Assembly: GCF_001485435.1 (NCBI RefSeq)
Contig: NZ_BCMS01000004.1
Span: forward strand, 82,614 to 146,613
Source of the DNA: Deinococcus grandis
GTDB taxonomy: Bacteria; Deinococcota; Deinococci; Deinococcales; Deinococcaceae
Length of the DNA stretch: 64,000 nt
Reading direction: 5' to 3'
A model generated the notes under the pieces. It did not search any database. It was not told the DNA's origin and was given only the letters and a program-made list of their open reading frames with translations. Positions 1 through 8,105 of the stretch are shown one piece after another; the stretch's first letter is position 1; each line of letters opens with the position of its first letter. The translations under genes and the position numbers were made by a program.

Positions 1-1
1 G

Positions 2-1033
2 CGCGCCGAAACCATTGCCAGTGCCAATGCCCGCTTGGTCGAGTTTCAGGCTACCATTCCGACGGTGAGGGCGTGGGGGGACGGTCAGGTGGCCTCTGTG
101 GACGGGCTGCGCTTCCGGGTGCCGGTGAAAACCATTTACGCTGGTCAGAACCCCAAGTACTTTGGGGTGCGCAGTGGCGTGACCTATGTCAACTTCATCT
201 CCGATCAGTACAGCGGCTTTCACAGCATCGTGGTGCCGGGTACCCTGCGCGATTCCCTGTTCGCCCTGGACGGCATGATTGAGCAGAACACGGTGCTGCG
301 CCCTCAGCAACTCGTGTCAGATACAGCGGCCTCGTCGTACATGGTCTTCGGGTTGTTCCGTCTGTTGGGCTATCAGTTCAGCCCGGAGCTGGCTGATCTG
401 CGCGAGCGGACGTACGCGCGCGTGACCCGAGAAGCAAACTATGGGAAGTTGAATGCGCTGGCGACGTCGTAGGTGAGCACCGCGCTGATTGCCAATCACT
501 GGGACGATTTGTTGCGCCTCGCGGGGTCACTGATGACCCGGACGGTGCGGGCCTCGGATCTGCTCAAAGTGATCGGCGTCAGACCCAAAAGCGCCCTCAC
601 TCGGGCGTTGGAGCAGGTGGGGCGGATCGCCAGCACGCTCCACCTGCTCAGTTACCACGATGATCCGCTTTACCGCCGCACCATCGGCACCCAGCGCAAC
701 CGCCAGGAGGCCCGGCACCGGCTGGCACGGGCAGTGTTCCAGGGCCGACATGGGGAACTGCGGCAACATTACGTCGCTGGGATGGAAGATCAGTTGGGGG
801 CCCTGGGCCTGGTGGTGAACGCGATCATTCTCTGGAACACCCGCTATCTCGACCTCATCCTAAATCAACTGCGTGTGGACGGCGTGGAGGTGCGGGACGA
901 AGATGTGCAGCGGCTGTCGCCTCTGAAGTTTGGGCACATTCACCTGGGCGGACGGTACCACTTCTCGCTGACCTCACAGATGCCGGCCGATCAATTCAGG
1001 CGGTTGCGCGACCCAGACGAGGTGGAAAGCTGA
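2..1033 (+). pseudogene. tnpA: Tn3-family transposase, C-terminal part, in-frame TAG
   Basis: The reading frame is open from the left edge and matches the C-terminal catalytic half of Tn3-family transposases: a SDQYSGFHSIVVPGT block, then TLHLLSYHDDPLYRR, LGALGLVVNAIILWNTRYLD and DEDVQRLSPLKFGHIHLGGRYHF. The frame is broken by one TAG at 470-472, immediately followed by GTG, and the protein continues in the same frame to 1033, so this is a nonsense mutation rather than a frameshift. The 5' part lies outside the window. I see no convincing Tn3 terminal inverted repeat just after the stop, so the element's right end may be degraded. A GTG restart making a 186-aa C-terminal product is possible but unlikely to be active. 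Confidence 0.85.
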
Positions 1034-1066
1034 GGCACAGGCATAACCCGACTCTTCGCGCCACTG

Positions 1067-1306
1067 CTACCGCGATGCCAAGGTGCCAGTCGCTCCGTTG
1101 ACCAGGCGGGCGGCGCACGTGGCAGCCCAGGTGGGATGGAAGCCGCCGCTGCCCTGCGGCGCCTCGATCACGATGGCTTCCCCGTCGACGTCCTGCCGGT
1201 GGGCCACGTGGACGGTCAGGCCGGACGCGAGGGTGAGCGTGACCGTGTGGGTGGCCGCGGCCTGTGGGGCGGCAGTCGCGGCGTGCTGTACGTTGCCGCC
1301 GGTCAT
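1067..1306 (-). CDS. small hypothetical protein (79 aa)
   Basis: Not recognised. The start ATG overlaps the stop of the upstream gene (ATGA at 1306-1303), which implies translational coupling; a longer frame exists upstream but would run back through that gene. The protein is Ala/Thr/Val-rich with a HTVTLTLASGLTVHVAHRQ stretch that looks like beta strands, and a C-terminal GGFHPTWAATCAARLVNG. It is the last gene of the minus-strand block before the Tn3 remnant. Confidence 0.6.
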   Translation of the reverse strand: MTGGNVQHAATAAPQAAATHTVTLTLASGLTVHVAHRQDVDGEAIVIEAPQGSGGFHPTWAATCAARLVNGATGTLASR

Positions 1307-1665
1307 GCGCGGACCTGGGTGAGGACGAGGCTCTGGGCGCGGGGTTTCTTCACGGCGAGGTTGGCGAGCGTGTCCGCGTCCAGATCCCCGGCCGTGGCGA
1401 GACGATCGGCCTTCTTGCGGTCGATGGTGGCGACCTCCAGCGTGGCCGCGTCCCCGAAGCACGCCCGGAAGCGGTCCAGGGGGTACTCAATGGTGGTCGA
1501 GGTGCGCAGTTCCGCCCGGTACAGGTCCGTCTGCACGGTCTCGCCGTCGAGCAGGGCGGCTTTGAGTTCCGCGCCGAGCTGGTCGCGTTCGGCTTCCAGG
1601 CCGAGGATGGTGTCGCGGAGGGTGGCGTAGCGGTCGAGCAGGTCGGTCAGGTGGGGGGTGGTCAT
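1303..1665 (-). CDS. hypothetical protein (120 aa), coiled-coil start
   Basis: The start ATG is chosen because AAGGAG lies 9 nt upstream, one of the few clear Shine-Dalgarno sites in this block. The first 40 residues (RYATLRDTILGLEAERDQLG) are heptad-like and predict a coiled coil. The remainder (FRACFGDAATLEVATIDRKK, then NLAVKKPRAQSLVLTQ) resembles small phage or plasmid proteins of unknown role. It is coupled to the next gene by a 4-nt overlap. No function is assigned. Confidence 0.6.
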   Translation of the reverse strand: MTTPHLTDLLDRYATLRDTILGLEAERDQLGAELKAALLDGETVQTDLYRAELRTSTTIEYPLDRFRACFGDAATLEVATIDRKKADRLATAGDLDADTLANLAVKKPRAQSLVLTQVRA

Positions 1666-1721
1666 GGTGTCGGACTCCTTGGGGGGTGAGGGGACGTGGT
1701 GGGCAGGCCAGCGGGGTGAAG

Positions 1722-2462
1722 TCACGGGGTCATCAAGTGCAGTCGGCTGCCGCGCAGGGCGAGAGCGCAGCGGGCTGCACTGAGGGAAGCGAGCAGGTCG
1801 TCCGGCGCGTGCTCGGGGTGAGTCCAGAGATGCGCGGCGTAGGGCGGCACGCCGCGCACCCGGACGCGGACGCCGGGTGGGGCGCGGCCCGCGAGGTCGA
1901 TCAGGATGCGCAGGGCCGCCAGGGGCCCGTGGGCGACCGCGCGCAGTCCACCGCCGCGGGCGGATGTGCCGTCCGGGTGGTGGCGCAGGCGGACGACCAG
2001 ACCGGGGGTCTGGGGGGGGAGTGGGGGCAGATGGACCCGGCGGGCGCGGCGGTGGGTGCGCATGTGACCGGCGGTGTGATGCGCCGGGTGGTGGGCGGCG
2101 TTCTCGCCCCTGGGAATCCACTGCACGTGCAGGGCGACGCCCCGTTCCGCGGCGAGCTGAAGGAGCTCCTGCGCGGGTTCGGTCAGGGGCGACTTGGACC
2201 GCGCGAGTCCCGTCAGGACGTGCGCGGTGGCCAGGCAATCGACATACAGGTGCAGGGGGCCGGGATTGGCGTGCTGGACCGCGAGGCGTGCGGCCTGCAG
2301 TTCAGCCTGCTGGGTGGTGTGCGCCCGCGCGGTGGCTGTGACGGTCACGCCGTTCACGACGGCCGCCAGGGCGTACACGTCCCTCAGGGCGAGGCTGGCG
2401 TCGGTGTACGCGATCTGGTGCGGCATAGGGTGCACGGTGCCGGACGTGGGGGTGACTGTCAC
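1722..2462 (-). CDS. RNase H-fold protein, last acidic residue replaced
   Basis: The N-terminal 135 residues follow the ribonuclease H fold: AYTDASLA (first Asp), TQQAELQAARLAV (Glu) and LHLYVDCLATAHVL (second Asp). In the position where RNase HI has ENxxADxLA the protein reads RGENAAHHPAH, so the fourth metal ligand appears to be His instead of Asp. The C-terminal 110 residues are Arg/His/Pro-rich and unrecognised. The GTG start overlaps the upstream stop (GTGA); an internal ATG (MPHQIAYTD) is an alternative. It could process RNA-DNA hybrids in plasmid replication, or only bind them. Confidence 0.6.
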   Translation of the reverse strand: MTVTPTSGTVHPMPHQIAYTDASLALRDVYALAAVVNGVTVTATARAHTTQQAELQAARLAVQHANPGPLHLYVDCLATAHVLTGLARSKSPLTEPAQELLQLAAERGVALHVQWIPRGENAAHHPAHHTAGHMRTHRRARRVHLPPLPPQTPGLVVRLRHHPDGTSARGGGLRAVAHGPLAALRILIDLAGRAPPGVRVRVRGVPPYAAHLWTHPEHAPDDLLASLSAARCALALRGSRLHLMTP

Positions 2463-2965
2463 GCGGCCTGCTCCTGCTGAACGGGGGCATCTTCGGCGAT
2501 CCACGTGGTGGGGACGCGGAGCGTGTAGACCGCGAGGCGGAACTGCGCGCGGAACTCGTCTCTGGGCAGGAAGCGGGTGCGGCCGTCCCGGCAGAGGATG
2601 TCCACGCCGCCCGTGGCGTGCGACAGGCGGTACTCGCAGATGGGCCAGCCGTCCTGATCGTGCACGCTGACCCGCACAGGCCCGCGGGCGAGGCCCACGA
2701 GAAGATCGTCGGGGGTGACGGCCGTGAGGACCTCGGGTTGCTTCGCGGCGTAGGCGCGCAGGGCCGTGATGGTCGCCTGGACGCGGCAGGGGTCGCCGGT
2801 GAGTTTCAGGGCGCGGCCGGCCGCGAGCAGGCGAGCGAGGCGTTTCAGGCGCAGCTGCAGGGCGGGGCGGTGACGGGCCACCTTGCGGAGATCCGCGAGG
2901 GCCTGCTGAGGAGTGGGAGCGGGCTTGTGGGCGCCGGGGACGCTGATCGTCAGAGGGGTAAGCAT
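2459..2965 (-). CDS. hypothetical protein (168 aa)
   Basis: Not recognised. It has an N-terminal helical, Arg/Leu-rich region (LRKVARHRPALQLRLKRLARL) and a C-terminal part rich in beta strands (VRVSVHDQDGWPICEYRLS). The start ATG lies 11 nt downstream of a GGCC hairpin and has no clear Shine-Dalgarno. Its stop overlaps the GTG of the RNase H-fold gene, so the two are probably translated together. Confidence 0.55.
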   Translation of the reverse strand: MLTPLTISVPGAHKPAPTPQQALADLRKVARHRPALQLRLKRLARLLAAGRALKLTGDPCRVQATITALRAYAAKQPEVLTAVTPDDLLVGLARGPVRVSVHDQDGWPICEYRLSHATGGVDILCRDGRTRFLPRDEFRAQFRLAVYTLRVPTTWIAEDAPVQQEQAA

Positions 2966-2976
2966 GCGCCCGTCCT

Positions 2977-2999
2977 GGCCCACACCCCTGGTGTGGGCC
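2977..2999 (-). promoter_or_regulatory. start-site hairpin (168-aa gene)
   Basis: Arms GGCCCACACC and GGTGTGGGCC around a 3-nt loop. The 3' arm ends 11 nt before the ATG at 2965. Member of the recurring family described in the findings. Confidence 0.7.
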
Positions 3000-3073
3000 A
3001 GATCTGCGAGGATGCCACCTCAGTCAACTGACATCTTGCACTTTACGGATGACGGCTCGTTGGCCTAAATTGT

Positions 3074-3107
3074 GATGGAGACGGTATGTCTAAATACCGT
3101 CTCCATC
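3074..3107. terminator. perfect 14-bp inverted repeat, terminator-like
   Basis: GATGGAGACGGTAT at 3074-3087 and ATACCGTCTCCATC at 3094-3107 pair perfectly around a 6-nt loop; TTTTG follows on the plus strand. It sits downstream of the minus-strand toxin/immunity pair. The U-run is on the plus side, so it may end plus-strand transcription or act in both directions. Confidence 0.55.
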
Positions 3108-3167
3108 TTTTGTCCTCTATGAGCCATTGAACAGGTCATGGCGCGAGACCTAAACGGGCTGCGTGAG

Positions 3168-3707
3168 TTAATCCGTATGAGTAGGGAGATTTCTGGCCGA
3201 CGAGATTATTGCTTCTATTACTTTAGAGGCTTCATGGCCTACTGTAATTTCATAAGCAACACTATATGAATCATCAGCGATGAATTTTTTGATTTCCTCA
3301 ATCGATGCCGGATCATTCAGATGGGCTAAAGTGTGTAAAATCATAATTTTGTTATCTACATTTCCTTCTTCAATTAAGCCTTTTATGAGATATGGTACTG
3401 AGGATCGATCGCAACAATGTTGCAAAAGCCATATAATTCGCTTTCTGACTTCTTCATCCTTTTCTTCTCCCAAATATTTATTTATCATAGATGGGAAGGC
3501 AGAGGTATCCAAGTGAATCATTAGATCTAATAATCTAATCCTACCCTGACTGTCGATATTCTTATTTTTAAATTCCTCCATAGCTATAGACATATAATCA
3601 TTTTTATTGTTGGATTTATCTATGATTCTATAGAAATTTCCAACGGAATTACTTTTAGAAAGAGCTATTTTTCTAATAACTTCAATAGGATTTTCTGTGT
3701 TATTCAT
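3168..3707 (-). CDS. putative immunity protein, HEAT-like repeats
   Basis: A 179-aa helical protein with repeats of the HEAT/Armadillo kind (RIRLLDLMIHLDTSAFPSMI, VRKRIIWLLQHCCDRSSVPY, KIMILHTLAHLNDPASIEEI). It lies 14 nt downstream of the lipoprotein deaminase gene on the same strand and shares its low GC and AT-rich codons, unlike every neighbour. GAAGG precedes the chosen ATG. Small helical-repeat proteins directly behind toxin genes are often immunity proteins, so that role is inferred from position; the family is not recognised by motif. Confidence 0.55.
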   Translation of the reverse strand: MNNTENPIEVIRKIALSKSNSVGNFYRIIDKSNNKNDYMSIAMEEFKNKNIDSQGRIRLLDLMIHLDTSAFPSMINKYLGEEKDEEVRKRIIWLLQHCCDRSSVPYLIKGLIEEGNVDNKIMILHTLAHLNDPASIEEIKKFIADDSYSVAYEITVGHEASKVIEAIISSARNLPTHTD

Positions 3708-3721
3708 GATTTGCCTTCGCC

Positions 3722-4303
3722 TTACCAGTAATATCCAGGATACCAACTAATTGGTGTTTGCTGTGTCTCAACAACGTTTTGAATGCAACTTGGGCATGGA
3801 CCATTCGGATTACTAATCCCAATAGATACAGCATAGGGTTGAACATCTTTTAGGCGCTGCTCAGCATGTACATATCCACTTGGAGTTACCCATTGATAAC
3901 CAGCAGCTCTAACTTGCTTTTCAATTTGAGTCTTTGCATTAGCGGTCGAACCTCCATATACAGTTATATAATAGTTTCCAAAAATATATGTGGCTCCAAC
4001 GGTTGTGCTATAGTCACTTGAATTAGTAAAATATACTTTTGCTCTCTTGTACATTAGCCCAGCAATTTCAACATCTGTTCTGGCACTTGCATTGCATTCA
4101 TAAGTGCGATTTCCCCAATATCTACTGGTGCAATAAGTATCTGCCGCCTGTGGGGTTAGCGTAGTCTCAGAGGATGATGCCGGCGCGTCTGCTTCCGTCT
4201 GCCCTCTGGATGCAGAAGTATTTGCTGGCATGTTCGGGGCAGAGTTACAACTAGCGAAAGCAAGCATCATGGGCAGTAATAAACTAGCTACTAATCTTTT
4301 CAT
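3722..4303 (-). CDS. lipoprotein with C-terminal deaminase-toxin motif
   Basis: 193 aa. The N-terminus is a lipoprotein signal peptide (MKRLVASLLLPMMLAFASC, lipobox ending at Cys19), so the mature protein should be lipidated and carried outside the cytoplasm. After a Ser/Thr/Ala-rich linker, the C-terminal half contains HAEQRLK and then GPCPSC, the HxE plus PCxxC zinc-site signature of cytidine-deaminase-fold toxins. AGGAG lies 7 nt before the ATG. Cys residues in the middle (DTYCTSRYW, TYECNA) could form a disulfide. The low GC marks the pair as recent acquisition. The exact deaminase family and its target base are not determined. Confidence 0.6.
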   Translation of the reverse strand: MKRLVASLLLPMMLAFASCNSAPNMPANTSASRGQTEADAPASSSETTLTPQAADTYCTSRYWGNRTYECNASARTDVEIAGLMYKRAKVYFTNSSDYSTTVGATYIFGNYYITVYGGSTANAKTQIEKQVRAAGYQWVTPSGYVHAEQRLKDVQPYAVSIGISNPNGPCPSCIQNVVETQQTPISWYPGYYW

Positions 4304-4621
4304 TTCGATCTCCTAAAGCCTGCCGTAGCAGAATGATGGGCTTAATGATTGGCCGACGCATGGACTGTAGCAATGACGCATCGCCAACCAATGCAAAAAT
4401 GCGTTCTCTCATAAAAACATCCGATTGCTACGGAGATTCCCAGGCTTAATAATTTCTTCATTAGAGTTTTTGATAATGAATTATTGATAACGGTTTAAAT
4501 TGGAGTTGCCGCCATGAGCCGCTGCGGCAACTTGATGTAGTCACATCTTGCAGTCCAAGTGATAGGGGAAGAAAGTGCGTCCTGAAAAGCGAAAATCCCA
4601 TCTTAAATTGCAAGATATGAG
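4304..4621. other. non-coding AT-rich gap
   Basis: No gene is seen. It holds the promoter region of the lipoprotein gene. An interrupted inverted repeat (AAGCCTG plus CCGTAGCA at 4316-4330 against TGCTACGG at 4426-4433 plus CAGGCTT at 4441-4447) encloses about 100 bp, possibly an island boundary or operator. Confidence 0.4.
4505..4531 (-). terminator. possible terminator hairpin after helicase gene
   Basis: GTTGCCGC at 4505-4512 and GCGGCAAC at 4524-4531 form an 8-bp stem about 90 nt beyond the helicase stop. No clear U-run follows on the minus strand, so the role is tentative. Confidence 0.35.
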
Positions 4622-6679
4622 TCAAATCAGATGCAGCCCCACGGCAAGGATGTGCTTGCACAGGTGCACGCTATCCGGGCAGTCGCAGGTGAGCGTGTCG
4701 CCGTGCCGAGTGACGATGCGGCCCTCGCTGCCGCCAGTGACCGTCCAGCCGTGCGCTGTGGGGGTGACGGTCAAGAGGCGGGCGCGGGCGAGCCGGGCCG
4801 GGTCGGCGAGGACCCTCCGGGCGCATGGTGCGGGAGTCGGCTCGGTCAGCGGTATGGGACCGTAAGCCTGGGCGGCCCCGATGAGCCGTTCCGCGGTGCG
4901 GGGCGTGAACCCGGCGGCGGTGAGCTGCGCGGGGAACGTGCGGGCGAGCGTGGGGAGGTCCGGGACGCCGGCATCGCTGAGCGTGCGGGCCGTGACCTGC
5001 CCAACCCCACTGAGGAGCGCGAGAGTGGCGGTGCGTGGGGGAAGCTGCGCGGCGAGGCTCACGCGGGTGAGGTTCACGCTGACGCTCGGGGCGAGGGCAT
5101 GCCAGGCACTCACGATCCGCAGCGCCTCCTCGCGCAGGGCCGTCAGGGTTGGCTCGTGCAGGCCACTCAGCTCCGCGGCCCCGTCGTCCCCGTGGTGGGT
5201 GGTGGCGTGCAGGAGGGCCGCGCCGATCACCGCGTCCGGCGGGGCGGTGCCCGCGTCCAGCGTGCGGGACGGAACGCTCATCAGGGCATCGACGAGGGTG
5301 GCGCGCGACTCGTCCCCGAGGCTGGGCAGGCGGACATGCGCGGCGGCGGCCAGCAGCACGTCCAGCACCGTCGGGTCCTGCGGCAGGGCGCGAACGGCCG
5401 CGACGACGGGCACAGGGAGCAGCGCCTGACTGGCCACGCGGCCCAGTGGCGTGACGCTGAGCACGCCCCCATGATCGGCGAGGGCACCCTGCTGGAGGAG
5501 CGTCGCCACGGCGCGGGGGGCGTTCAGGGTTCCGGTGTGTGCCGCGAAGGTCTGCTGGGCCATGCGGGTCGCCTGTGCGCGGGTGCGGGTGTACCCGCCA
5601 TCCACGCAGCCGAGCAGGAAACCCAGCAGGTGCTCGCCGCGGCTCAGGGGACTGCCGAGCGGTTCGAAGCGGCCGCGTTCGTACTGGCCGGGCTGCTCCG
5701 CGCGGGTGCCGAGCACCGTGACCTGGGCGCGCGTGGCGCCGGGCCGTCCGGCGCGTCCGGCGCGCTGCCACGCGGCGTTCACGGTCAGTTCCTGCCGACC
5801 GTCGGGGCCGAACGTGGTGAGGTCGTACAGAACGACGTGCTCGGCGGGAAGGTTCACGCCGACTTCCAGGGTGGGCGTGGCGATCAGGACGCGGGTGTGG
5901 CCCGCCCGGAAGTTCGCCTCGACCTTGGCCCGGGTGTCGGGGGTGAGGCCCGCATGGTGCGCGGCGCTGGCGTGCCCGGCCGTCTGGAGCTGCGCGGCGA
6001 GATCAGCGGCCCGCTGGCGGCCGTGCACGAACACCAGCGTGGACTCCCCGGGCGTGAGCACCCGCTGGAGGGCGGCGGGTTTGTCGGCGACTGCGCGGAC
6101 GGTCCTGGCGGTCCAGGTGAGTGGCATCGGTCGGATGCCACCCCCAATGTGGAGGGCGCCCAGCCAGTCGGCGAGCACGCGGGGGTTCCCGCAGGTGGCC
6201 GTCAGGGCCAGGACGCGCAGGAGGGGCAGCGCGGCCCGCAGGCGCGTGAGGGCGGCGTCCAGGGCAGCGCCGCGTGCGGGGTCACTGATGGTGTGGATCT
6301 CGTCGGTGATCAGGAGGCCCACCCGCGCGAGCCAGGGGTGGTGGCGGCGCCAGCGGCGCGTCACGAGGTCCAGGCGTTCGGGCGTCATGATCAGGACCTG
6401 CGCGGCGCGGTACGGGGGGCTGGGCTGGCCGCGGGTGAAGGCCTGCACGCGGCCGGGCAAGTCCGCCCAGGTGCGGGCGATCTCGTGCGCGAGGGCTTTG
6501 GTGGGCACGGTCACGATGACGCGTTCGCCGCACGTGAGGGCGTGCCGGGCGGCTTCGCGGGCGAGGTGTGTCTTGCCGCTCCCGGTGGGGCTCGTGATCA
6601 GGGCGCTGACGGGGAGCGTGGTCACGCCGCACGCCAGGGCGAGATCCGGGCCGGAGAGGCGTGGCGCGGTGCCGGTCAC
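4622..6679 (-). CDS. Hel308/Ski2-like helicase with C-terminal SWIM finger
   Basis: 685 aa. Superfamily 2 motifs are clear: SPTGSGKT (about 30-37), VPTKALA, MTPERLD, the DEIH box (TDEIH), LTATCGN and QRAGRAGRPG. After the RecA lobes come a winged-helix-like region, a helix-hairpin-helix segment (SGVGQVTARTLSDAGVPDLP) as in Hel308, and a C-terminal SWIM zinc finger (CDCP...CKHI). Such enzymes unwind forked or lagging-strand DNA. The GTG start overlaps the stop of the TGT-like gene (GTGA), so the two products are probably made together. Confidence 0.8.
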   Translation of the reverse strand: MTGTAPRLSGPDLALACGVTTLPVSALITSPTGSGKTHLAREAARHALTCGERVIVTVPTKALAHEIARTWADLPGRVQAFTRGQPSPPYRAAQVLIMTPERLDLVTRRWRRHHPWLARVGLLITDEIHTISDPARGAALDAALTRLRAALPLLRVLALTATCGNPRVLADWLGALHIGGGIRPMPLTWTARTVRAVADKPAALQRVLTPGESTLVFVHGRQRAADLAAQLQTAGHASAAHHAGLTPDTRAKVEANFRAGHTRVLIATPTLEVGVNLPAEHVVLYDLTTFGPDGRQELTVNAAWQRAGRAGRPGATRAQVTVLGTRAEQPGQYERGRFEPLGSPLSRGEHLLGFLLGCVDGGYTRTRAQATRMAQQTFAAHTGTLNAPRAVATLLQQGALADHGGVLSVTPLGRVASQALLPVPVVAAVRALPQDPTVLDVLLAAAAHVRLPSLGDESRATLVDALMSVPSRTLDAGTAPPDAVIGAALLHATTHHGDDGAAELSGLHEPTLTALREEALRIVSAWHALAPSVSVNLTRVSLAAQLPPRTATLALLSGVGQVTARTLSDAGVPDLPTLARTFPAQLTAAGFTPRTAERLIGAAQAYGPIPLTEPTPAPCARRVLADPARLARARLLTVTPTAHGWTVTGGSEGRIVTRHGDTLTCDCPDSVHLCKHILAVGLHLI

Positions 6680-7506
6680 GCGCTCCTCCCGGGCGTGAGG
6701 GGTCGCCAGGCGGGGTGCAGGGCGAGGGGCACGTCCGCGTGCAGCGCGGTCAGGAGGTTCGTGACGGCGAGCCGCAGGCGTTCGTGCGGGGCGGCGTCCG
6801 GGATGACCTCGCCCGTCCAGGCGCGGCCATTGGCGGCCATGCGCTGGGGGCTGCTGGAGTCCACGGTGTTCGCGCCGGCCGTGAGGGCCGCGTGGATGGA
6901 GTCGGGGTGCCCGAGGCCGAACACGTGCAGGGGCAGCCCGGCGGGGAGCTGGGCACGGACGGTGCGGATTTCGTGCCGGAGGCGGTCCCGGTCAGCGCTG
7001 TGCGGGGCGAGGCCGCCGAGGGCGATGCCGTCCGGTCTCGCGGCGAGGATTCTGGTGAGGTCCTGGCCGGGCTGGACGCTGGCGTACAGGGTGCCGGGGC
7101 GGATCTGGGACAGGGCCCACAGGGCATTGCGTTCCCCGAGGTGCAGGCGGCGCGCGCGTTCGTCGCTGCTGGCGGTGCTGGGCGCGGGGAAGTCGAGGGT
7201 GAAGCACACGGCAGCCCGCGCGCTGCGCTGCAGGTCGTACACGTCCAGCGGCGTGAGTGGGGCCGCGCCGGGCACGTGCAGCGCCGCGAACGGTCCGGTG
7301 TCCACGACGGTCGCGTGGGCGTCCAGGGCCTGGTACCCGCCGCTGTCGATCATCAGGGGCAGGGTGGGCAGGGGTGCGCCGGGCGCGGCGCGGAGTTCGG
7401 CGGCGCTGATCAGCGCGGCAGGCGCGTAACGTTCCACGTACGGGGTGAGGAGCGCGTCGAGTGGGAAGCGGTGGGTGAGGACCGGAATGAAGCCGTGGAG
7501 AGTCAT
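6676..7506 (-). CDS. TGT/DpdA-like transglycosylase-fold protein
   Basis: 276 aa with signatures of the tRNA-guanine transglycosylase TIM barrel: MIDSGGYQ near residue 50, VCFTLDFP (place of the catalytic Asp), GIALGGLAP and LPLHVFGLGHPDSIHAALTAGANTVDSSS. The CxCxxC zinc site of tRNA TGT is absent and the protein is shorter (tRNA enzymes are about 370 aa). In the family, DpdA paralogues insert 7-deazaguanines into DNA instead of tRNA. Fusion-like coupling to a helicase supports a DNA substrate, but this is inference. The start is ATG 7506 or TTG 7509; a GGCC hairpin lies 12 nt upstream. Confidence 0.65.
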   Translation of the reverse strand: MTLHGFIPVLTHRFPLDALLTPYVERYAPAALISAAELRAAPGAPLPTLPLMIDSGGYQALDAHATVVDTGPFAALHVPGAAPLTPLDVYDLQRSARAAVCFTLDFPAPSTASSDERARRLHLGERNALWALSQIRPGTLYASVQPGQDLTRILAARPDGIALGGLAPHSADRDRLRHEIRTVRAQLPAGLPLHVFGLGHPDSIHAALTAGANTVDSSSPQRMAANGRAWTGEVIPDAAPHERLRLAVTNLLTALHADVPLALHPAWRPLTPGRSA

Positions 7507-7518
7507 CAAGAGCAGGTG

Positions 7519-7543
7519 GGCCGGGGGGGGTTGCCCCCCGGCC
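7519..7543 (-). promoter_or_regulatory. start-site hairpin (TGT-like gene)
   Basis: Arms GGCCGGGGGG and CCCCCCGGCC with extra C residues near the loop; the 3' arm ends 12 nt before ATG 7506. It lies between the preceding stop and this start. Confidence 0.6.
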
Positions 7544-7551
7544 AGCCCTGG

Positions 7552-8073
7552 TCAGTCCTGGGGTGTAGCCCGTTCCAGCTTCCAGCCTTCGCCGATGTGC
7601 CAGACCTCCGTCACGCGGGACCACCAGGGGGCACTGGCCCGGTAGGCGGCCAGGGCGCGGGTGGGCGTCAGGGTGGACGCGAACTTCACGCTGCGGTACT
7701 GATCGGGTCCGTCGCCCGCCTCGCGGTAGACGATGGCCTTCTGGGCTCGCCGGTCGAAGGCCCGCGCCTCGCGGCGCGCGTCGTCGATCTGGAGCAGGCA
7801 CTCGATGGCGGTCTCCTCGTCGAACGGCACGGTGAGTTCGGGTCTGCCATTCTGGGCGGGGTAGGTGTGCGTGCCGAGGGTGGCGACCCACGCGCGGAAG
7901 GCGGTCCCGCCTTCACGCGTATCGAAGTGTGCGCAGTTGGGGCCGCCGGTACCGCCGTTCTCGACGCTGCCGATCCGCTTGCCGTCCTTGTACAGCGTGC
8001 CAGTGAAGGCGACGCCGTCGTGGGTGGGGAGGTACTTCACGCCTTTGATGTCGTATCCATTGGGGTTGAACAT
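7552..8073 (-). CDS. hypothetical protein (173 aa)
   Basis: Not recognised. It opens MFNPNGYDIKGVKYLPTHDG and is rich in beta strands at first (FTGTLYKDGKRIGSVENGG), with a charged helical centre (ARREARAFDRRAQKAIVY). The start is supported by AGGAG 6 nt upstream of ATG; this gene has no GGCC hairpin. It lies upstream of the TGT-like gene on the same strand. Confidence 0.6.
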   Translation of the reverse strand: MFNPNGYDIKGVKYLPTHDGVAFTGTLYKDGKRIGSVENGGTGGPNCAHFDTREGGTAFRAWVATLGTHTYPAQNGRPELTVPFDEETAIECLLQIDDARREARAFDRRAQKAIVYREAGDGPDQYRSVKFASTLTPTRALAAYRASAPWWSRVTEVWHIGEGWKLERATPQD

Positions 8074-8105
8074 GGTCACTCCTGTTGGGGTGGAATGGGG
8101 GCGGG

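Noticed and set aside
4631..7429. 932-codon plus-strand ORF
   Set aside because: Antisense to the helicase and TGT-like genes, with Gly/Arg-rich shadow composition.
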